NCBI GenBank assembly: GCA_027061425.1
Contig: JALSUN010000001.1
Coordinates: forward strand, 1 to 27,875
DNA: 27,875 nt
DNA from: Helicobacteraceae bacterium
GTDB taxonomy: Bacteria; Campylobacterota; Campylobacteria; Campylobacterales; Sulfurimonadaceae
Direction: 5' to 3'
The first letter of the stretch is position 1. The number at the start of each line of letters is the position of its first letter. A program made the translations under genes and the position numbers. Shown here one piece after another: positions 1 to 8,514 of the stretch. The notes under the pieces were generated by a model. That model searched no databases and was not told where the DNA came from. It saw nothing but the letters and a program-made list of their open reading frames with translations.

Positions 1-24
1 TTTTTGATTTAAGGTTAATGAAAG

Positions 25-99
25 TGGTGACCCCAAGGAGATTTGAACTCCTATGGCATGGATGAAAACCATGAATCCTAACCATTAGATGATGGGGCC
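25..99 (-). tRNA. tRNA-Glu (anticodon TTC)
   Basis: Read on the minus strand, this 75-nt stretch folds as a cloverleaf. The acceptor strands GGCCCCA and TGGGGTC pair with one G-T. The anticodon stem CATGG/CCATG encloses TTTTCAT, giving anticodon TTC. The T arm carries GTTCAAATC. CCA is encoded at the 3' end. It lies just downstream of tRNA-Lys and probably shares its transcript. The transcript runs off the left edge of the window. Confidence 0.95.
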
Positions 100-111
100 A
101 ACAATAATAAG

Positions 112-187
112 TGGTGTCCCGTGATGGATTCGAACCATCGGCATCCTCATTAAAAGTGAGATGCTCTACCAGCTGAGCTAACGGGAC
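112..187 (-). tRNA. tRNA-Lys (anticodon TTT)
   Basis: On the minus strand, 76 nt form a complete cloverleaf: acceptor GTCCCGT/ACGGGAC, D arm TAGCTCAGCTGGTAGAGCA, anticodon loop CTTTTAA with anticodon TTT, T loop GTTCGAATC, and an encoded CCA. It is the first gene of a Lys-Glu tRNA transcript that starts at the consensus promoter at 226-254. Confidence 0.96.
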
Positions 188-192
188 GTTAG

Positions 193-216
193 CAAACAAT
201 TGAAACTCAATGTTTG
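193..216 (-). other. hairpin in the tRNA precursor leader
   Basis: Between the promoter and tRNA-Lys, the minus-strand leader holds an inverted repeat of about 10 base pairs with one bulge: CAAACA-TTGA, a GTT loop, and TCAA-TTGTTTG. It sits 5 nt before the mature tRNA 5' end, so it could shape processing of the precursor. That role is inferred; the pairing is seen. Confidence 0.5.
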
Positions 217-225
217 TGGACGGGA

Positions 226-254
226 ATTATAGACAAAAGTGTTTTGAATGTCAA
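226..254 (-). promoter_or_regulatory. consensus sigma-70 promoter of the tRNA-Lys/tRNA-Glu transcript
   Basis: On the minus strand, TTGACA (249-254) and TATAAT (226-231) are separated by exactly 17 nt. Both hexamers match the consensus perfectly. The bases after the -10 (TCCCGTCC) are GC-rich, like the discriminators of stringently controlled stable-RNA promoters. The start would be near 219, about 30 nt upstream of tRNA-Lys. Confidence 0.9.
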
Positions 255-382
255 GAGTAATTCGACAAATGTTGAAAATTTGTAAAATTTACTGAATTTT
301 AGGTCACATATAGTTTTTTTGTAACAAATGTAGATAGGAAAAACAAAAGAGAAGCTAAAAGTGAATGTGTTAGCTATAGATA

Positions 383-391
383 TGGGATAAT
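383..391 (+). promoter_or_regulatory. possible extended -10 promoter of the MoxR operon
   Basis: TGGGATAAT is an extended -10 (TGN plus GATAAT) about 75 nt upstream of the MoxR start. I see no convincing -35 hexamer, and Campylobacterota promoters often lack one. It lies in the 279-bp divergent gap between the tRNA promoter and the MoxR gene, where I see nothing else. Confidence 0.4.
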
Positions 392-466
392 ACGCCTAAA
401 ATATAGACCACTCATATAGTCTGTTAACTGTAATGAGACGTCATTTGCCTATGTCAAAGGAAAGAA

Positions 467-1411
467 ATGAACAAGATAGCGTTGTTAAAAGAAGAGATCG
501 CCAAGGTGGTTGTGGGTCAAGAGAAGATGATTGATGGTCTTTTGGTAGGATTGTTGTGTGAAGGACATGTGCTAATAGAAGGGATACCTGGTCTCGCTAA
601 GACAACGACAGTCAACGCTTTGGCTAAGGGGCTGGGGCTGAATTTTAAACGTGTACAGTTTACACCAGACCTTCTTCCTTCAGACATCTTGGGTGCTGAG
701 ATTTATGATCCTCAAAACAATGCTTTTAAAATCAAACACGGACCGGTCTTTACCAACCTTCTACTGGCAGATGAGATCAACCGTGCACCAGCAAAGGTAC
801 AGTCAGCACTTCTTGAGGTGATGCAAGAGAAACAGGTGACTATAGGTGATGAGAGTTTTATGTTAGATCTGCCATTTTTTGTTATGGCAACGCAAAATCC
901 CATAGAACAAGAAGGTGTCTACCAGTTACCAGAGGCACAACTTGACCGATTTATGTTTAAGTTGGTCGTGGGATATAACACGAAAGAAGAAGAACTTGAG
1001 ATCGCCCGTCGTGTCGCGCGAGGTGTGCAAGAAGAGATAAGTGCTGTTGTGAATCCTGAGGAGTTGCGTACGATGCAAGTGGAGGTCAAAGAGGTCCACA
1101 TGGATGCTGAAGTGGAGAACTATATGATAGAGTTGGTTACAGCAACACGTGATCCTAAAGCTTATGGTCTTGATGCACTTGATGAATACATACAGTTTGG
1201 TGCTTCACCTCGTGTGAGCATTGACATGTTTAAGTCGGTGAAGGCGATGGCTTACTTACGGGGTAAAGCGTTTGTCTCTCCTGTGGATGTGGCTTATGTG
1301 GCTAAAGAGTTAATGCGTCACCGTATAGTGCTCTCTTATGAGGCTGAAGCGGAGGGTGTAACAACAGACGAGCTTATCACTCAAATTTTAGATGCGGTTC
1401 CTGTTCCTTAA
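467..1411 (+). CDS. MoxR-family AAA+ ATPase
   Basis: This 314-residue protein is a MoxR-type AAA+ ATPase. It has Walker A GIPGLAKTT (39-47), Walker B LLLADE (98-103), sensor 1 in ATQNPIEQEG (141-150, Asn144) and an arginine-finger candidate in QLDRF (Arg161). Length and motif order are normal for the family. MoxR ATPases act as chaperone-like motors and are typically encoded next to vWA-domain partners, as here. The start is supported by AAAGGAAAG about 6 nt upstream. It leads a five-gene operon with DUF58, a small membrane protein and two vWA proteins. The client in this organism cannot be read from the sequence. Confidence 0.93.
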   Translation: MNKIALLKEEIAKVVVGQEKMIDGLLVGLLCEGHVLIEGIPGLAKTTTVNALAKGLGLNFKRVQFTPDLLPSDILGAEIYDPQNNAFKIKHGPVFTNLLLADEINRAPAKVQSALLEVMQEKQVTIGDESFMLDLPFFVMATQNPIEQEGVYQLPEAQLDRFMFKLVVGYNTKEEELEIARRVARGVQEEISAVVNPEELRTMQVEVKEVHMDAEVENYMIELVTATRDPKAYGLDALDEYIQFGASPRVSIDMFKSVKAMAYLRGKAFVSPVDVAYVAKELMRHRIVLSYEAEAEGVTTDELITQILDAVPVP

Positions 1412-1419
1412 GGTCTTAG

Positions 1420-2253
1420 ATGTCTCAGTTAAATAAAATCTTAGTTCGTGCTCGGCGTCAAGTCTTTAGTGAGATGGTGGGTAACAACCCCTCCATCTTT
1501 CAAGGGGAGGGTTATGACTTCATAGAGTTGCGCGAGTATATGCCGGGCGATGACATCCGTCACATAGACTGGAACATTACGGCTAAGATGAGAAAACCCT
1601 ATATTAAAGTCTTTAAAGAGGAGCGTGAGCTTAACATTGTCATCGCTTCTATGTTAAACGGTAGTGTCCATTTTGGGGCTAAAAAGTTTAAACAAGAGCT
1701 TATCGCAGAAGTGGTGGCCAACCTCTCTTATGCCATCATACGAAACGGTGATCTGCTGAGTTCTCACATCTATGCAGACAGACTTTACACTGAACATAAA
1801 CCTACTAAAAAGCTCTCTGCCGTGAGTAAAACAGTCTCTTCTATCTTGGACTTTGAGTCTCTGCATAAGGTTGCCAACTATCAGTTAATGGCAGACACCT
1901 TATATAAACGGATAAGAAGACGTTCTCTTGTCTTAGTAGTCGCGGACTTTTTTGAGGTGCCTGACTTGAAACTTCTGGCAAAAAAGCATGAGGTCATCGC
2001 TATTATAGTTCGAGATAAACTAGAAGAGAAACCTCCTGTTATGGGTTTTGCATCACTTAGAGACCCCGAAACGGGAGCGCAACTTGAGGGTGATTATGCT
2101 CAAAAAAGTGTGGATGTTTATGCTCAAAAAGTACATGACCATGATCGCGCACTTTATGAACGTTTTCGTAAAGACGGGGTGCGTTTTACTAAGGTTTATA
2201 CTGATGATAATAGTGCTATAGCATTGAGAAGACTGTTTGAAGGACGGATATGA
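1420..2253 (+). CDS. DUF58 protein, partner of the MoxR ATPase
   Basis: This 277-residue protein carries the DUF58 signature at about 31-56: GYDF, ELREY, GDDIRHIDW, TAK. DUF58 proteins have a vWA-like fold and usually show a D-x-S-x-S metal site just after this motif. Here the matching stretch reads IASMLNGSVHFG (75-86), so the Asp and the first Ser are gone. It follows the MoxR gene by 8 nt and overlaps the next start in an ATGA. Family membership is firm from the motif. The loss of the metal site is my own alignment by eye. Confidence 0.9.
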   Translation: MSQLNKILVRARRQVFSEMVGNNPSIFQGEGYDFIELREYMPGDDIRHIDWNITAKMRKPYIKVFKEERELNIVIASMLNGSVHFGAKKFKQELIAEVVANLSYAIIRNGDLLSSHIYADRLYTEHKPTKKLSAVSKTVSSILDFESLHKVANYQLMADTLYKRIRRRSLVLVVADFFEVPDLKLLAKKHEVIAIIVRDKLEEKPPVMGFASLRDPETGAQLEGDYAQKSVDVYAQKVHDHDRALYERFRKDGVRFTKVYTDDNSAIALRRLFEGRI

Positions 2254-2651
2254 AAACTGGTGTACCCATTCCCATCCATGATATTAAGCCCTTGATGGAA
2301 GTACCGGACAGCTCTTTTGGGATTTTTCTCATTGTTGTTGCGGTTGTGGTGATACTTGGTGTTGCGGTACTCTACTTCGCTTATAAGTACTTGAGAGGAC
2401 AGGGGCGTCTTGATGTTAGAAAAGAGTATTTTAAAACACTTCAAGCGGTTGATTTTAGTGATGCTAAAGCGACTGCTTATGACATTACCCATTATGGACG
2501 TATCTTCTCACATGACTCTGAACGTATGTATGAGGCATACATGAACCTTGTAGAGCAACTTAAAGAGTATAAGTACCAAAAAGAGGTTGCTGAAATAGAT
2601 GAGACTACGAGGAGCTATTACAAGATCTATCTTGAGATGATAGATGTTTGA
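2250..2651 (+). CDS. small single-pass membrane protein of the MoxR/vWA operon (DUF4381-like)
   Basis: This 133-residue protein has one clear hydrophobic segment at about 24-47 (FGIFLIVVAVVVILGVAVLYFAYK), here cited only as a segment, then a basic, helical cytoplasmic tail with several Tyr and Lys. Size, topology and position between DUF58 and the vWA gene match the DUF4381-type component of MoxR operons, although I see no catalytic motif. Its ATG overlaps the DUF58 stop, with AAGGA upstream, and its own end overlaps the next gene by 8 nt, so translation is probably coupled. The family assignment rests mostly on context. Confidence 0.75.
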   Translation: MKTGVPIPIHDIKPLMEVPDSSFGIFLIVVAVVVILGVAVLYFAYKYLRGQGRLDVRKEYFKTLQAVDFSDAKATAYDITHYGRIFSHDSERMYEAYMNLVEQLKEYKYQKEVAEIDETTRSYYKIYLEMIDV

Positions 2652-3471
2652 CGGACTCTATTTTGAGTACCCTAAGGTCTTTACTTTTATCGTCATATTT
2701 ATAGCGTGTGACGCCTATTGTAAAATGCGTACACGCGCTATCTACTTTCCCCATGCTGCTGCACTGACTCATGAGACCCATGCCTTGGCAACCCTTCTTA
2801 AAATCTTAAAATGGATGGGCATCAGCTTGTTGATCGTTGCGATGATGTCACCTGTCACTGATGATGCGGTCCATTTGGCACCGGCAACAGAGCATAAGGT
2901 GGTGTTTGTTGTGGATGCCAAGAGTCTTACTAGCTTTGATGTTAAGGGCCAAATTACTGAGATGGTGCGCACAACTGAAAACAGTACCTTCGCTTTGGTG
3001 GGCATTGAAGAGAGACCCCATTTGATTTCAAATTTGACAGCAAGTAAAAAAGCTTTTTTATATCCTTTAGAAACCTTAGAACTCCTACCGTCTAAGTCGG
3101 GTGACTGTAAACAAGCTTTATCTCTGTCTACAGCCTTACTCAATGAGTCTGGGATTATTATCTTTATGGCTGATAAAAGCTTATGTGCTATAGACAAGGA
3201 AGTGATAAAAAGCTTGTCTGAAAAACATATCACTTTATATAGTTTGGGTGAAGTTGAAAAAGTTGGGGGAGTCTCTGCACTTCACAGTTATAAGGTTGTA
3301 GACACTCATGATTTAGAAAATGCTTTGAAAAGCATTAGAAAAGAGGCCGGTTTAAATGATGTCTCCATGCCTTATACCTTTAAAACATATTACTACATCT
3401 ATCCTCTCTTTCTCGCTTTTTTAATCTTTCTGACAGTGGTGTTTTTACGTAACAGACGGGGACTCTTATGA
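2644..3471 (+). CDS. BatA-like membrane vWA protein with degenerate metal site
   Basis: This 275-residue protein has the layout of BatA-type proteins: membrane segments near 11-26 and 55-70, a vWA-like domain from about 84, and a C-terminal membrane segment near 247-268. The vWA strand reads VVFVVDAKSL (86-95). The canonical D-x-S-x-S is reduced to its Asp, with Lys and Leu where the two Ser should be, and no conserved MIDAS Thr or second Asp-Gly is evident. BatA-like proteins face the periplasm and partner with MoxR complexes. This copy probably does not bind metal the usual way. It overlaps both neighbours. Confidence 0.8.
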   Translation: MFDGLYFEYPKVFTFIVIFIACDAYCKMRTRAIYFPHAAALTHETHALATLLKILKWMGISLLIVAMMSPVTDDAVHLAPATEHKVVFVVDAKSLTSFDVKGQITEMVRTTENSTFALVGIEERPHLISNLTASKKAFLYPLETLELLPSKSGDCKQALSLSTALLNESGIIIFMADKSLCAIDKEVIKSLSEKHITLYSLGEVEKVGGVSALHSYKVVDTHDLENALKSIRKEAGLNDVSMPYTFKTYYYIYPLFLAFLIFLTVVFLRNRRGLL

Positions 3472-4841
3472 GTTTTTTACATCCAGCGTTTCTCTACCTT
3501 ATGCTTCCTATTCTTATCATACTTTTTACGATGTTAATGACACAAGCTGAGGTGTTAGAGACATTCTTTTCTACTGAAACATTAGAGAAACTTCGGGTTG
3601 ACAGTGACCAGTTTTCTATGAAAACACGTAATGCTCTTCTCTTTTTGATGCTCTTTTTTATCATTGTTGCCTTGAGTGAACCCGTCCTCAATCAAGGCAG
3701 TGCAAGGTTGGCCGTTCAAAAGAGTGAGACCTACTTGGCACTCCCAACACAGATGGGAGATGCTGTTAAACAAGAGGCGTTAAAACTATTAGAACAGGCG
3801 AATGGTCCTGAAATAGGGCTCTTGGTTTATGACACCAAAAGCTACTTACTCTCGTCACCTAGTAAAAATCATGAGATAACTGGCCGTATCTTAATGCAGT
3901 ACAAACCCCCTGTGAAAGTCTCAAAAGAGGATTTTAACGTTTTGGTTGAGAGACTCTCAAAAGTGTATGATGATACATCTGACAAGCGACTTGTGCTCGT
4001 TACCGATCGTTTTTCAGGTGCCAATCCACTTTATATAGAAAAGGTACTTAAAAAACTTGGTGTTAAATTGTATATTTTACCGCTTAATAGTGCTGGTCCT
4101 TCATTCTATAAAGCGCTTTCTGAAGTAAGTGGTGGAGGTATCTTAACTGTTAATACAGCAGAGGCATTGTTGCATAAGTCAGATAACATCTCTGAGACTA
4201 AGCCTCTGTACTTTAACCTTTTTATCATTCCTGTCGGTCTGGCGATGTTGATGTTTATCATCGCTACTAGTTCATTTCATAGAGGAGAGAAGTATTTTGT
4301 ACCGCTATTTTTGCTTATGTTGATGTTAACGCCTGCTTCAGTGAAAGCAACATCGTTTGACTTTCAGGTATTAGAAAAAGCTCAAGTGAATTATGAGAAG
4401 GGTGCTTTTAAAAAGAGTGCAGAGATGTATTATAAATATGGGATGAAGTATGAGAGTCAAGAGGCCATTTATAACAGCGCCAATGCCTATTACAAGTTAG
4501 GTGACTGTAAAAAAGCTGTAGTGCTTTACAGTGCCATACGCTTCGAGACAACGAGGCAAAACCAGATGCTGTTTCATAACTTGGGGAATGCTTATCTCTG
4601 TATGGGAAGCAGAGAAGATGTTGCAAAAGCTATTATGGCTTATAGAAAGTCTCTTGAGTACGGATATGACCTGCAGACACAAGAGAACCTTCTGTCTGCA
4701 AAAGATATGACTTTTTTCAAGGTGGATGTGACTCATGAAAAGAAGAAAAGATCTCAGATTCAGAAGCAAAAAGAGGGAGAAGTTTTACAAAAAAGAGATA
4801 CTTTGGTGTTTCGTGCGCAAGCGGTAGAGCTTAAAGACTAA
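3468..4841 (+). CDS. BatB/BatC-like protein: degenerate vWA domain fused to TPRs
   Basis: This 457-residue protein starts with membrane segments near 7-24 and 55-70, then a vWA-like domain (about 86-230), a further hydrophobic pair near 248-292, and a TPR-type helical region (about 300-410) with YEKGAFKKSAEMYYKY and NSANAYYKLGDCKKAV. This is a BatB-BatC style fusion; a lysine-rich tail follows. The metal motif is absent: where LDVSGSM is expected the sequence reads LPTQMGD (92-98). It closes the operon. Its stop codon interlocks with the convergent tyrA stop, so no intergenic space remains. Confidence 0.8.
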   Translation: MSFLHPAFLYLMLPILIILFTMLMTQAEVLETFFSTETLEKLRVDSDQFSMKTRNALLFLMLFFIIVALSEPVLNQGSARLAVQKSETYLALPTQMGDAVKQEALKLLEQANGPEIGLLVYDTKSYLLSSPSKNHEITGRILMQYKPPVKVSKEDFNVLVERLSKVYDDTSDKRLVLVTDRFSGANPLYIEKVLKKLGVKLYILPLNSAGPSFYKALSEVSGGGILTVNTAEALLHKSDNISETKPLYFNLFIIPVGLAMLMFIIATSSFHRGEKYFVPLFLLMLMLTPASVKATSFDFQVLEKAQVNYEKGAFKKSAEMYYKYGMKYESQEAIYNSANAYYKLGDCKKAVVLYSAIRFETTRQNQMLFHNLGNAYLCMGSREDVAKAIMAYRKSLEYGYDLQTQENLLSAKDMTFFKVDVTHEKKKRSQIQKQKEGEVLQKRDTLVFRAQAVELKD

Positions 4842-5671
4842 GAGAAGATCTCTTCTAATGTTTTACCATGGTACATTTTTTGACGTACCTTCTCCCACTC
4901 ATCATTTTTAATCTCTTTTTTAAAGGACTCTAGCTCTTTTTGAAAAACTTCTATGGCATCTAAGACATTGCCTTTGTTCTGTTTAAAGATGTCTTCCCAC
5001 ATTTCGGGAGAGGATTTGGCCAGACGGCTCATAGAGCGAAAACCACCAGAGGCCATGGCTAGGATGCTGTATTTGTCCTCCTGTGCCAGCACTGAGTTGG
5101 CTAGGGAGTAAGAGATGACATGGGGCATGTGACTGATAAAGGCGGCATGACGGTCATGTTCATGGGCGTGCATATAACTCAGACGCATGTGGATTCCTGA
5201 AAAGATGCGCACTGCAGTCTCTTGTTGGAGGGTTCCTGAAGCTTCTAGGTCACATAATACGACGACCTTGTTGGTGTACAGACCATCAAAAGCAGCTGAA
5301 GGGCCATTGTTTTCTGTACCTGCCATAGGGTGGGCAGCGACAAAGTTTTGGCGAATACTGCTCGGAACGGCTTTAACGATGATCTCTTTTGTACTTCCAA
5401 GGTCGATCACGGTAGTATTTTCAGAAATCTTACCCTCTAACATCTCCAGGCTTTTGATGACACCATTAACGGGAATGGCCAAAATGATGACATCGAGTGT
5501 GCTGAGGGTCTCAAAATCTATAAATTTATCTACAAGCTTTAGACGTAGGGCCTCTTCTTGATGATTTTGGTTATGGTCTACACCATAAATCTCTGCGACA
5601 AAGGAGAGCTTGCGCAGACTTAAGGCCATTGAGCCTCCCATTAATCCTAATCCGACGATACCAACTTTCAT
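4838..5671 (-). CDS. tyrA: prephenate dehydrogenase
   Basis: This 277-residue protein starts with a Rossmann NAD-binding motif (GIVGLGLMGGSMA, about 4-16) and contains HPMAGTENNGPSAAFDGLY, the prephenate dehydrogenase active-site stretch with its conserved His. It converts prephenate to 4-hydroxyphenylpyruvate in tyrosine synthesis. The length fits a monofunctional TyrA with no chorismate mutase or ACT fusion. AAGAGGGG upstream of the ATG is a good ribosome binding site. It is divergent from bamA, an arrangement I recall also in C. jejuni. The enzyme could be an arogenate dehydrogenase; sequence by eye cannot separate the two. Confidence 0.92.
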   Translation of the reverse strand: MKVGIVGLGLMGGSMALSLRKLSFVAEIYGVDHNQNHQEEALRLKLVDKFIDFETLSTLDVIILAIPVNGVIKSLEMLEGKISENTTVIDLGSTKEIIVKAVPSSIRQNFVAAHPMAGTENNGPSAAFDGLYTNKVVVLCDLEASGTLQQETAVRIFSGIHMRLSYMHAHEHDRHAAFISHMPHVISYSLANSVLAQEDKYSILAMASGGFRSMSRLAKSSPEMWEDIFKQNKGNVLDAIEVFQKELESFKKEIKNDEWEKVRQKMYHGKTLEEIFS

Positions 5672-5860
5672 ATGACCCCTCTTAGCTATTTACTTGGCAT
5701 TATGATATCTCTTAATATGTTATATATCCATGAGTTAGCATCTGTATTTACCGTGCATTAATGCTTATACTGATAAAATCCCACCTAAAATAAACCCCTT
5801 ATGGTGTTTTTAGAAAGTACTGTGATTCAGTGTTTTTTTAAGATACTTAGAAAGACATAG

Positions 5861-8113
5861 ATGAAATTTTTAAAAGTCGCTTCGGCACTCTTCTTATCAC
5901 TGCCACTTTTTGCGACAACAGTCACTGATGTCAAATTTGTAGGGATGGTACACATCTCTGAGTCTATCGCTAAAAGTATGTTGAAAATCCACAAGGGTGA
6001 CCCTCTTGATCTGGAAAAAGTGAACAAGAGTGTCACCACTTTTTTTAAACAAGGTTACTTTACAGATATCTGGGTCACTGAAGAGAATGGTGTCCTTACC
6101 TTTCACTTTGTCGAGAAGCCCATTATCTCTAAGATTGAGATGACAGGATGGAAAGAGAGTGACAAAGATGTTCAGTCTTCACTCCTGCAGATCAAAAAAG
6201 GGGCACTTTTTGATGAAAAACGTCTGATCGCTGCTAAAAAGCGTATTATTGCAGCACTCTCACAAGAGGGAAAAATAGACTCTGTTGTTGAGATAGAGAC
6301 AGAGTATCTTGACAACGGTAGTGTTGCGGTGACTTTTAAAGTCAATGAGGGTGAGACCATCATCATCGAAGAGATACAGTACTCAGGTAATAAAGGTCTA
6401 GAACCGGAAGTTTTTGAACCACAGATTGCCAACAAAGCGCACCAATGGATGGGTTGGTTCTGGGGACGTAACGATGGTAAGATGAAACTTGCAGAGATGG
6501 GTTACGACCCACTTCGTATTCGCGATGTTTACATGCAGTATGGTTACCTTGATGCTAAGATAGACGAGCCTTTTGTACGCGTTGATTTTGACTCTTATAC
6601 GGCGCAGATGAGCTATCAGATGGTAGAGGGGATTGTCTATCGTACCAGTGGTATTGTGCTGCAGCAGAGTAAAGAGGTCATTGATGAGTCGATACTTCGT
6701 GAAGTGGTCAAACTACAGGTTCAAGAGCCCTTTAACATTAAGACGTTTCGTGAAGATGCAGAACGCATCAAGACCAAGATCGCTGACCTTGGTTACGCCT
6801 TTGTTCAGGTCGTTCCAGACCTTCGTAAAGACAAAGAAAATGAGACTGTTGAGGTTGTTTTCAGAATTATTCCTGGTGAAAAAGTCTACATCCGTAATGT
6901 TGTGATCGCTGGAAATAGTCGGACACTTGACCGTATCATTCGTCGTGAACTCTTTTTAGGGCCAGGTGAGCGTTATAACCTGACAGACTTGAGAGACTCT
7001 AAAAACTCGCTGGGCCGTTCAGGCTTTTTTGAGACTTCAACCATAGAAGAGAAGCGTATTGATGAGAGAACTATGGACCTTATTGTTAAGGTTAAAGAAG
7101 CGCCGACAGGTAACATTCAAATTGGTGGTGGTTATGGCTCTTATGGTGGTCTGCTTTTAAGTGTAGGTGTTAATGACAGAAATATCTTTGGTTCTGGTAT
7201 TAATGTAGGTTTGAAACTTGAGCACTCACAAAGAACACAAAACTACTCATTTAACATCTCTAATCCCCGTCTAAACGATAGTGACTTTAGTGGTAACTTC
7301 TCCATCTACCGCTCTATTTATGAGTACAATGACTACACAGTAAACTCTGATGGTGTGAGTATGGGTGTGGGACATAGATTTACCCGTTTTGTTACAGGTT
7401 ACTTAGGTTACAACTATGCACGTGTGAGCTATGATAATATCGATCAAAACTATTTTGTTCTTAATCCACAGTTAAAGCAGTATTTTGAGAGTTATGATAA
7501 AAGTTCTGTACTTATCAGTGCAAACTTCGACAATACAGATGATTATTATCTTCCAAGACGCGGTTGGGCCATCTCTCAGTCGTTTGAAAAAGCAGGTATT
7601 GGTGCAGATGCAAACTTCTTCAAAAGTCGCAGTACATTAAACAAGTACAACGGCCTTCAAGAGTACATTGGTTTTGACGCGATTTTTAGATGGAAAAACC
7701 GCTACTACGCTGCTGCTGACACAGGCTTCTTGCCTCAAGCAGAGGGCTTTTATATGGGTGGTCTCGGCTCTGTTCGTGGTTATGAGTCTTATTCCCTTCC
7801 TTATATTATTGATCAAAATGGTAACGCAGTGCGCGTCTCTGCTACCCAGACGGCCTCAAGTAATATCGAGATGAGTTTTCCTTTAGTACCTAAAGCTAAA
7901 ATGCGTTTTTCACTCTTTTATGATGTTGGTTGGATTCACACGGGACGACCGGAACTTGGTAATGTCCCCGACATGTTTCGTATGGGTTATGGTGCAGGTC
8001 TAGAGTGGTTCTCACCTGTTGGACCACTACAACTTGTTTTTGCAAACCCAGTTAATCCTGAATCAAATGACAAGATCTCTCACTTTGAATTTACTATTGG
8101 ACAGCGTTTCTAG
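5861..8113 (+). CDS. bamA: outer membrane assembly factor BamA (Omp85)
   Basis: This 750-residue protein is a BamA/Omp85 insertase. It has a signal peptide (about 1-18, ending LFA), a run of POTRA domains to about residue 410, and a 16-strand-type barrel. The barrel carries the loop-6 motif GLGSVRGYESY, matching the family's VRGF/Y, and ends in Phe as outer-membrane proteins usually do. BamA folds and inserts beta-barrel proteins at the outer membrane. The ribosome binding site (AGAAAG) is modest. It is transcribed divergently from tyrA with a 189-bp gap, where TATACT at 5766-5771 may be the -10. Confidence 0.96.
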   Translation: MKFLKVASALFLSLPLFATTVTDVKFVGMVHISESIAKSMLKIHKGDPLDLEKVNKSVTTFFKQGYFTDIWVTEENGVLTFHFVEKPIISKIEMTGWKESDKDVQSSLLQIKKGALFDEKRLIAAKKRIIAALSQEGKIDSVVEIETEYLDNGSVAVTFKVNEGETIIIEEIQYSGNKGLEPEVFEPQIANKAHQWMGWFWGRNDGKMKLAEMGYDPLRIRDVYMQYGYLDAKIDEPFVRVDFDSYTAQMSYQMVEGIVYRTSGIVLQQSKEVIDESILREVVKLQVQEPFNIKTFREDAERIKTKIADLGYAFVQVVPDLRKDKENETVEVVFRIIPGEKVYIRNVVIAGNSRTLDRIIRRELFLGPGERYNLTDLRDSKNSLGRSGFFETSTIEEKRIDERTMDLIVKVKEAPTGNIQIGGGYGSYGGLLLSVGVNDRNIFGSGINVGLKLEHSQRTQNYSFNISNPRLNDSDFSGNFSIYRSIYEYNDYTVNSDGVSMGVGHRFTRFVTGYLGYNYARVSYDNIDQNYFVLNPQLKQYFESYDKSSVLISANFDNTDDYYLPRRGWAISQSFEKAGIGADANFFKSRSTLNKYNGLQEYIGFDAIFRWKNRYYAAADTGFLPQAEGFYMGGLGSVRGYESYSLPYIIDQNGNAVRVSATQTASSNIEMSFPLVPKAKMRFSLFYDVGWIHTGRPELGNVPDMFRMGYGAGLEWFSPVGPLQLVFANPVNPESNDKISHFEFTIGQRF

Positions 8114-8242
8114 TAGCATAAAAATGTTACTGTGCTCTGTAGCGTAAATAGGTCCATCTGAATACTTCTTTCTCTTTTACTTTGTAAGAGCAATTATGAT
8201 AATCTCTTTATAGCTCTTAAACAAGGTCTGAGAGGAAGCATG

Positions 8243-8491
8243 ATGAAACCACTCTTTCTATTTTTACTTTTATCACTTCAGTCGCATGCCTATACCCATG
8301 AAAATAATATTACTAAAAGCTGTGTAGATATTATACAAGAGATAGCGACCCTTAAAAAAGAGAGAAGCTGTCGAACCTCTTCAAAAGCAGCGACATTTTT
8401 ACTCGGTGGTGGATATGTTGTAGGTATGAGTAATCAAGAGATGGATATGAAGATTAAAGTGCTTGAGTACCAACTTTCAGATTGTCAATAG
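8243..8491 (+). CDS. small secreted protein of unknown function
   Basis: I do not recognise this protein. It has a clear signal peptide (KPLFLFLLLSLQSHA) and a mature part of about 65 residues. There are three Cys (SCVDI, RSCRT and the penultimate residue), a predicted helix EIATLKKERS, a Gly-rich hydrophobic stretch FLLGGGYVVGM and a second helix. Two ATGs lie in tandem at 8240 and 8243; AGAGGAAG sits at better spacing for the second, which I chose (82 residues). It follows bamA by 129 nt. A periplasmic or envelope role is inferred only from the signal peptide. Confidence 0.7.
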   Translation: MKPLFLFLLLSLQSHAYTHENNITKSCVDIIQEIATLKKERSCRTSSKAATFLLGGGYVVGMSNQEMDMKIKVLEYQLSDCQ

Positions 8492-8512
8492 AAAGTTGAT
8501 CAGGTAATATTT
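8471..8512 (+). terminator. possible intrinsic terminator after the small secreted protein
   Basis: CAACTTTC (8471-8478) and GAAAGTTG (8491-8498) can form an 8-bp stem that includes the stop codon. A run of six T follows, but about 11 nt after the stem, so termination would be weak. It lies between convergent genes. Confidence 0.35.
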
Positions 8513-8514
8513 TT

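Noticed and set aside
5793..5839. Two small T-tailed hairpins in the bamA leader (ACTG-TGATT-CAGT then T7; CCCC-TTAT-GGTG then T5).
   Set aside because: Stems of only 4-6 pairs, one with a mismatch; too weak to call a terminator or attenuator.
8114..8135. GTAGCAT-AAAA-ATGTTAC stem after bamA as a terminator.
   Set aside because: No T run follows on either strand.
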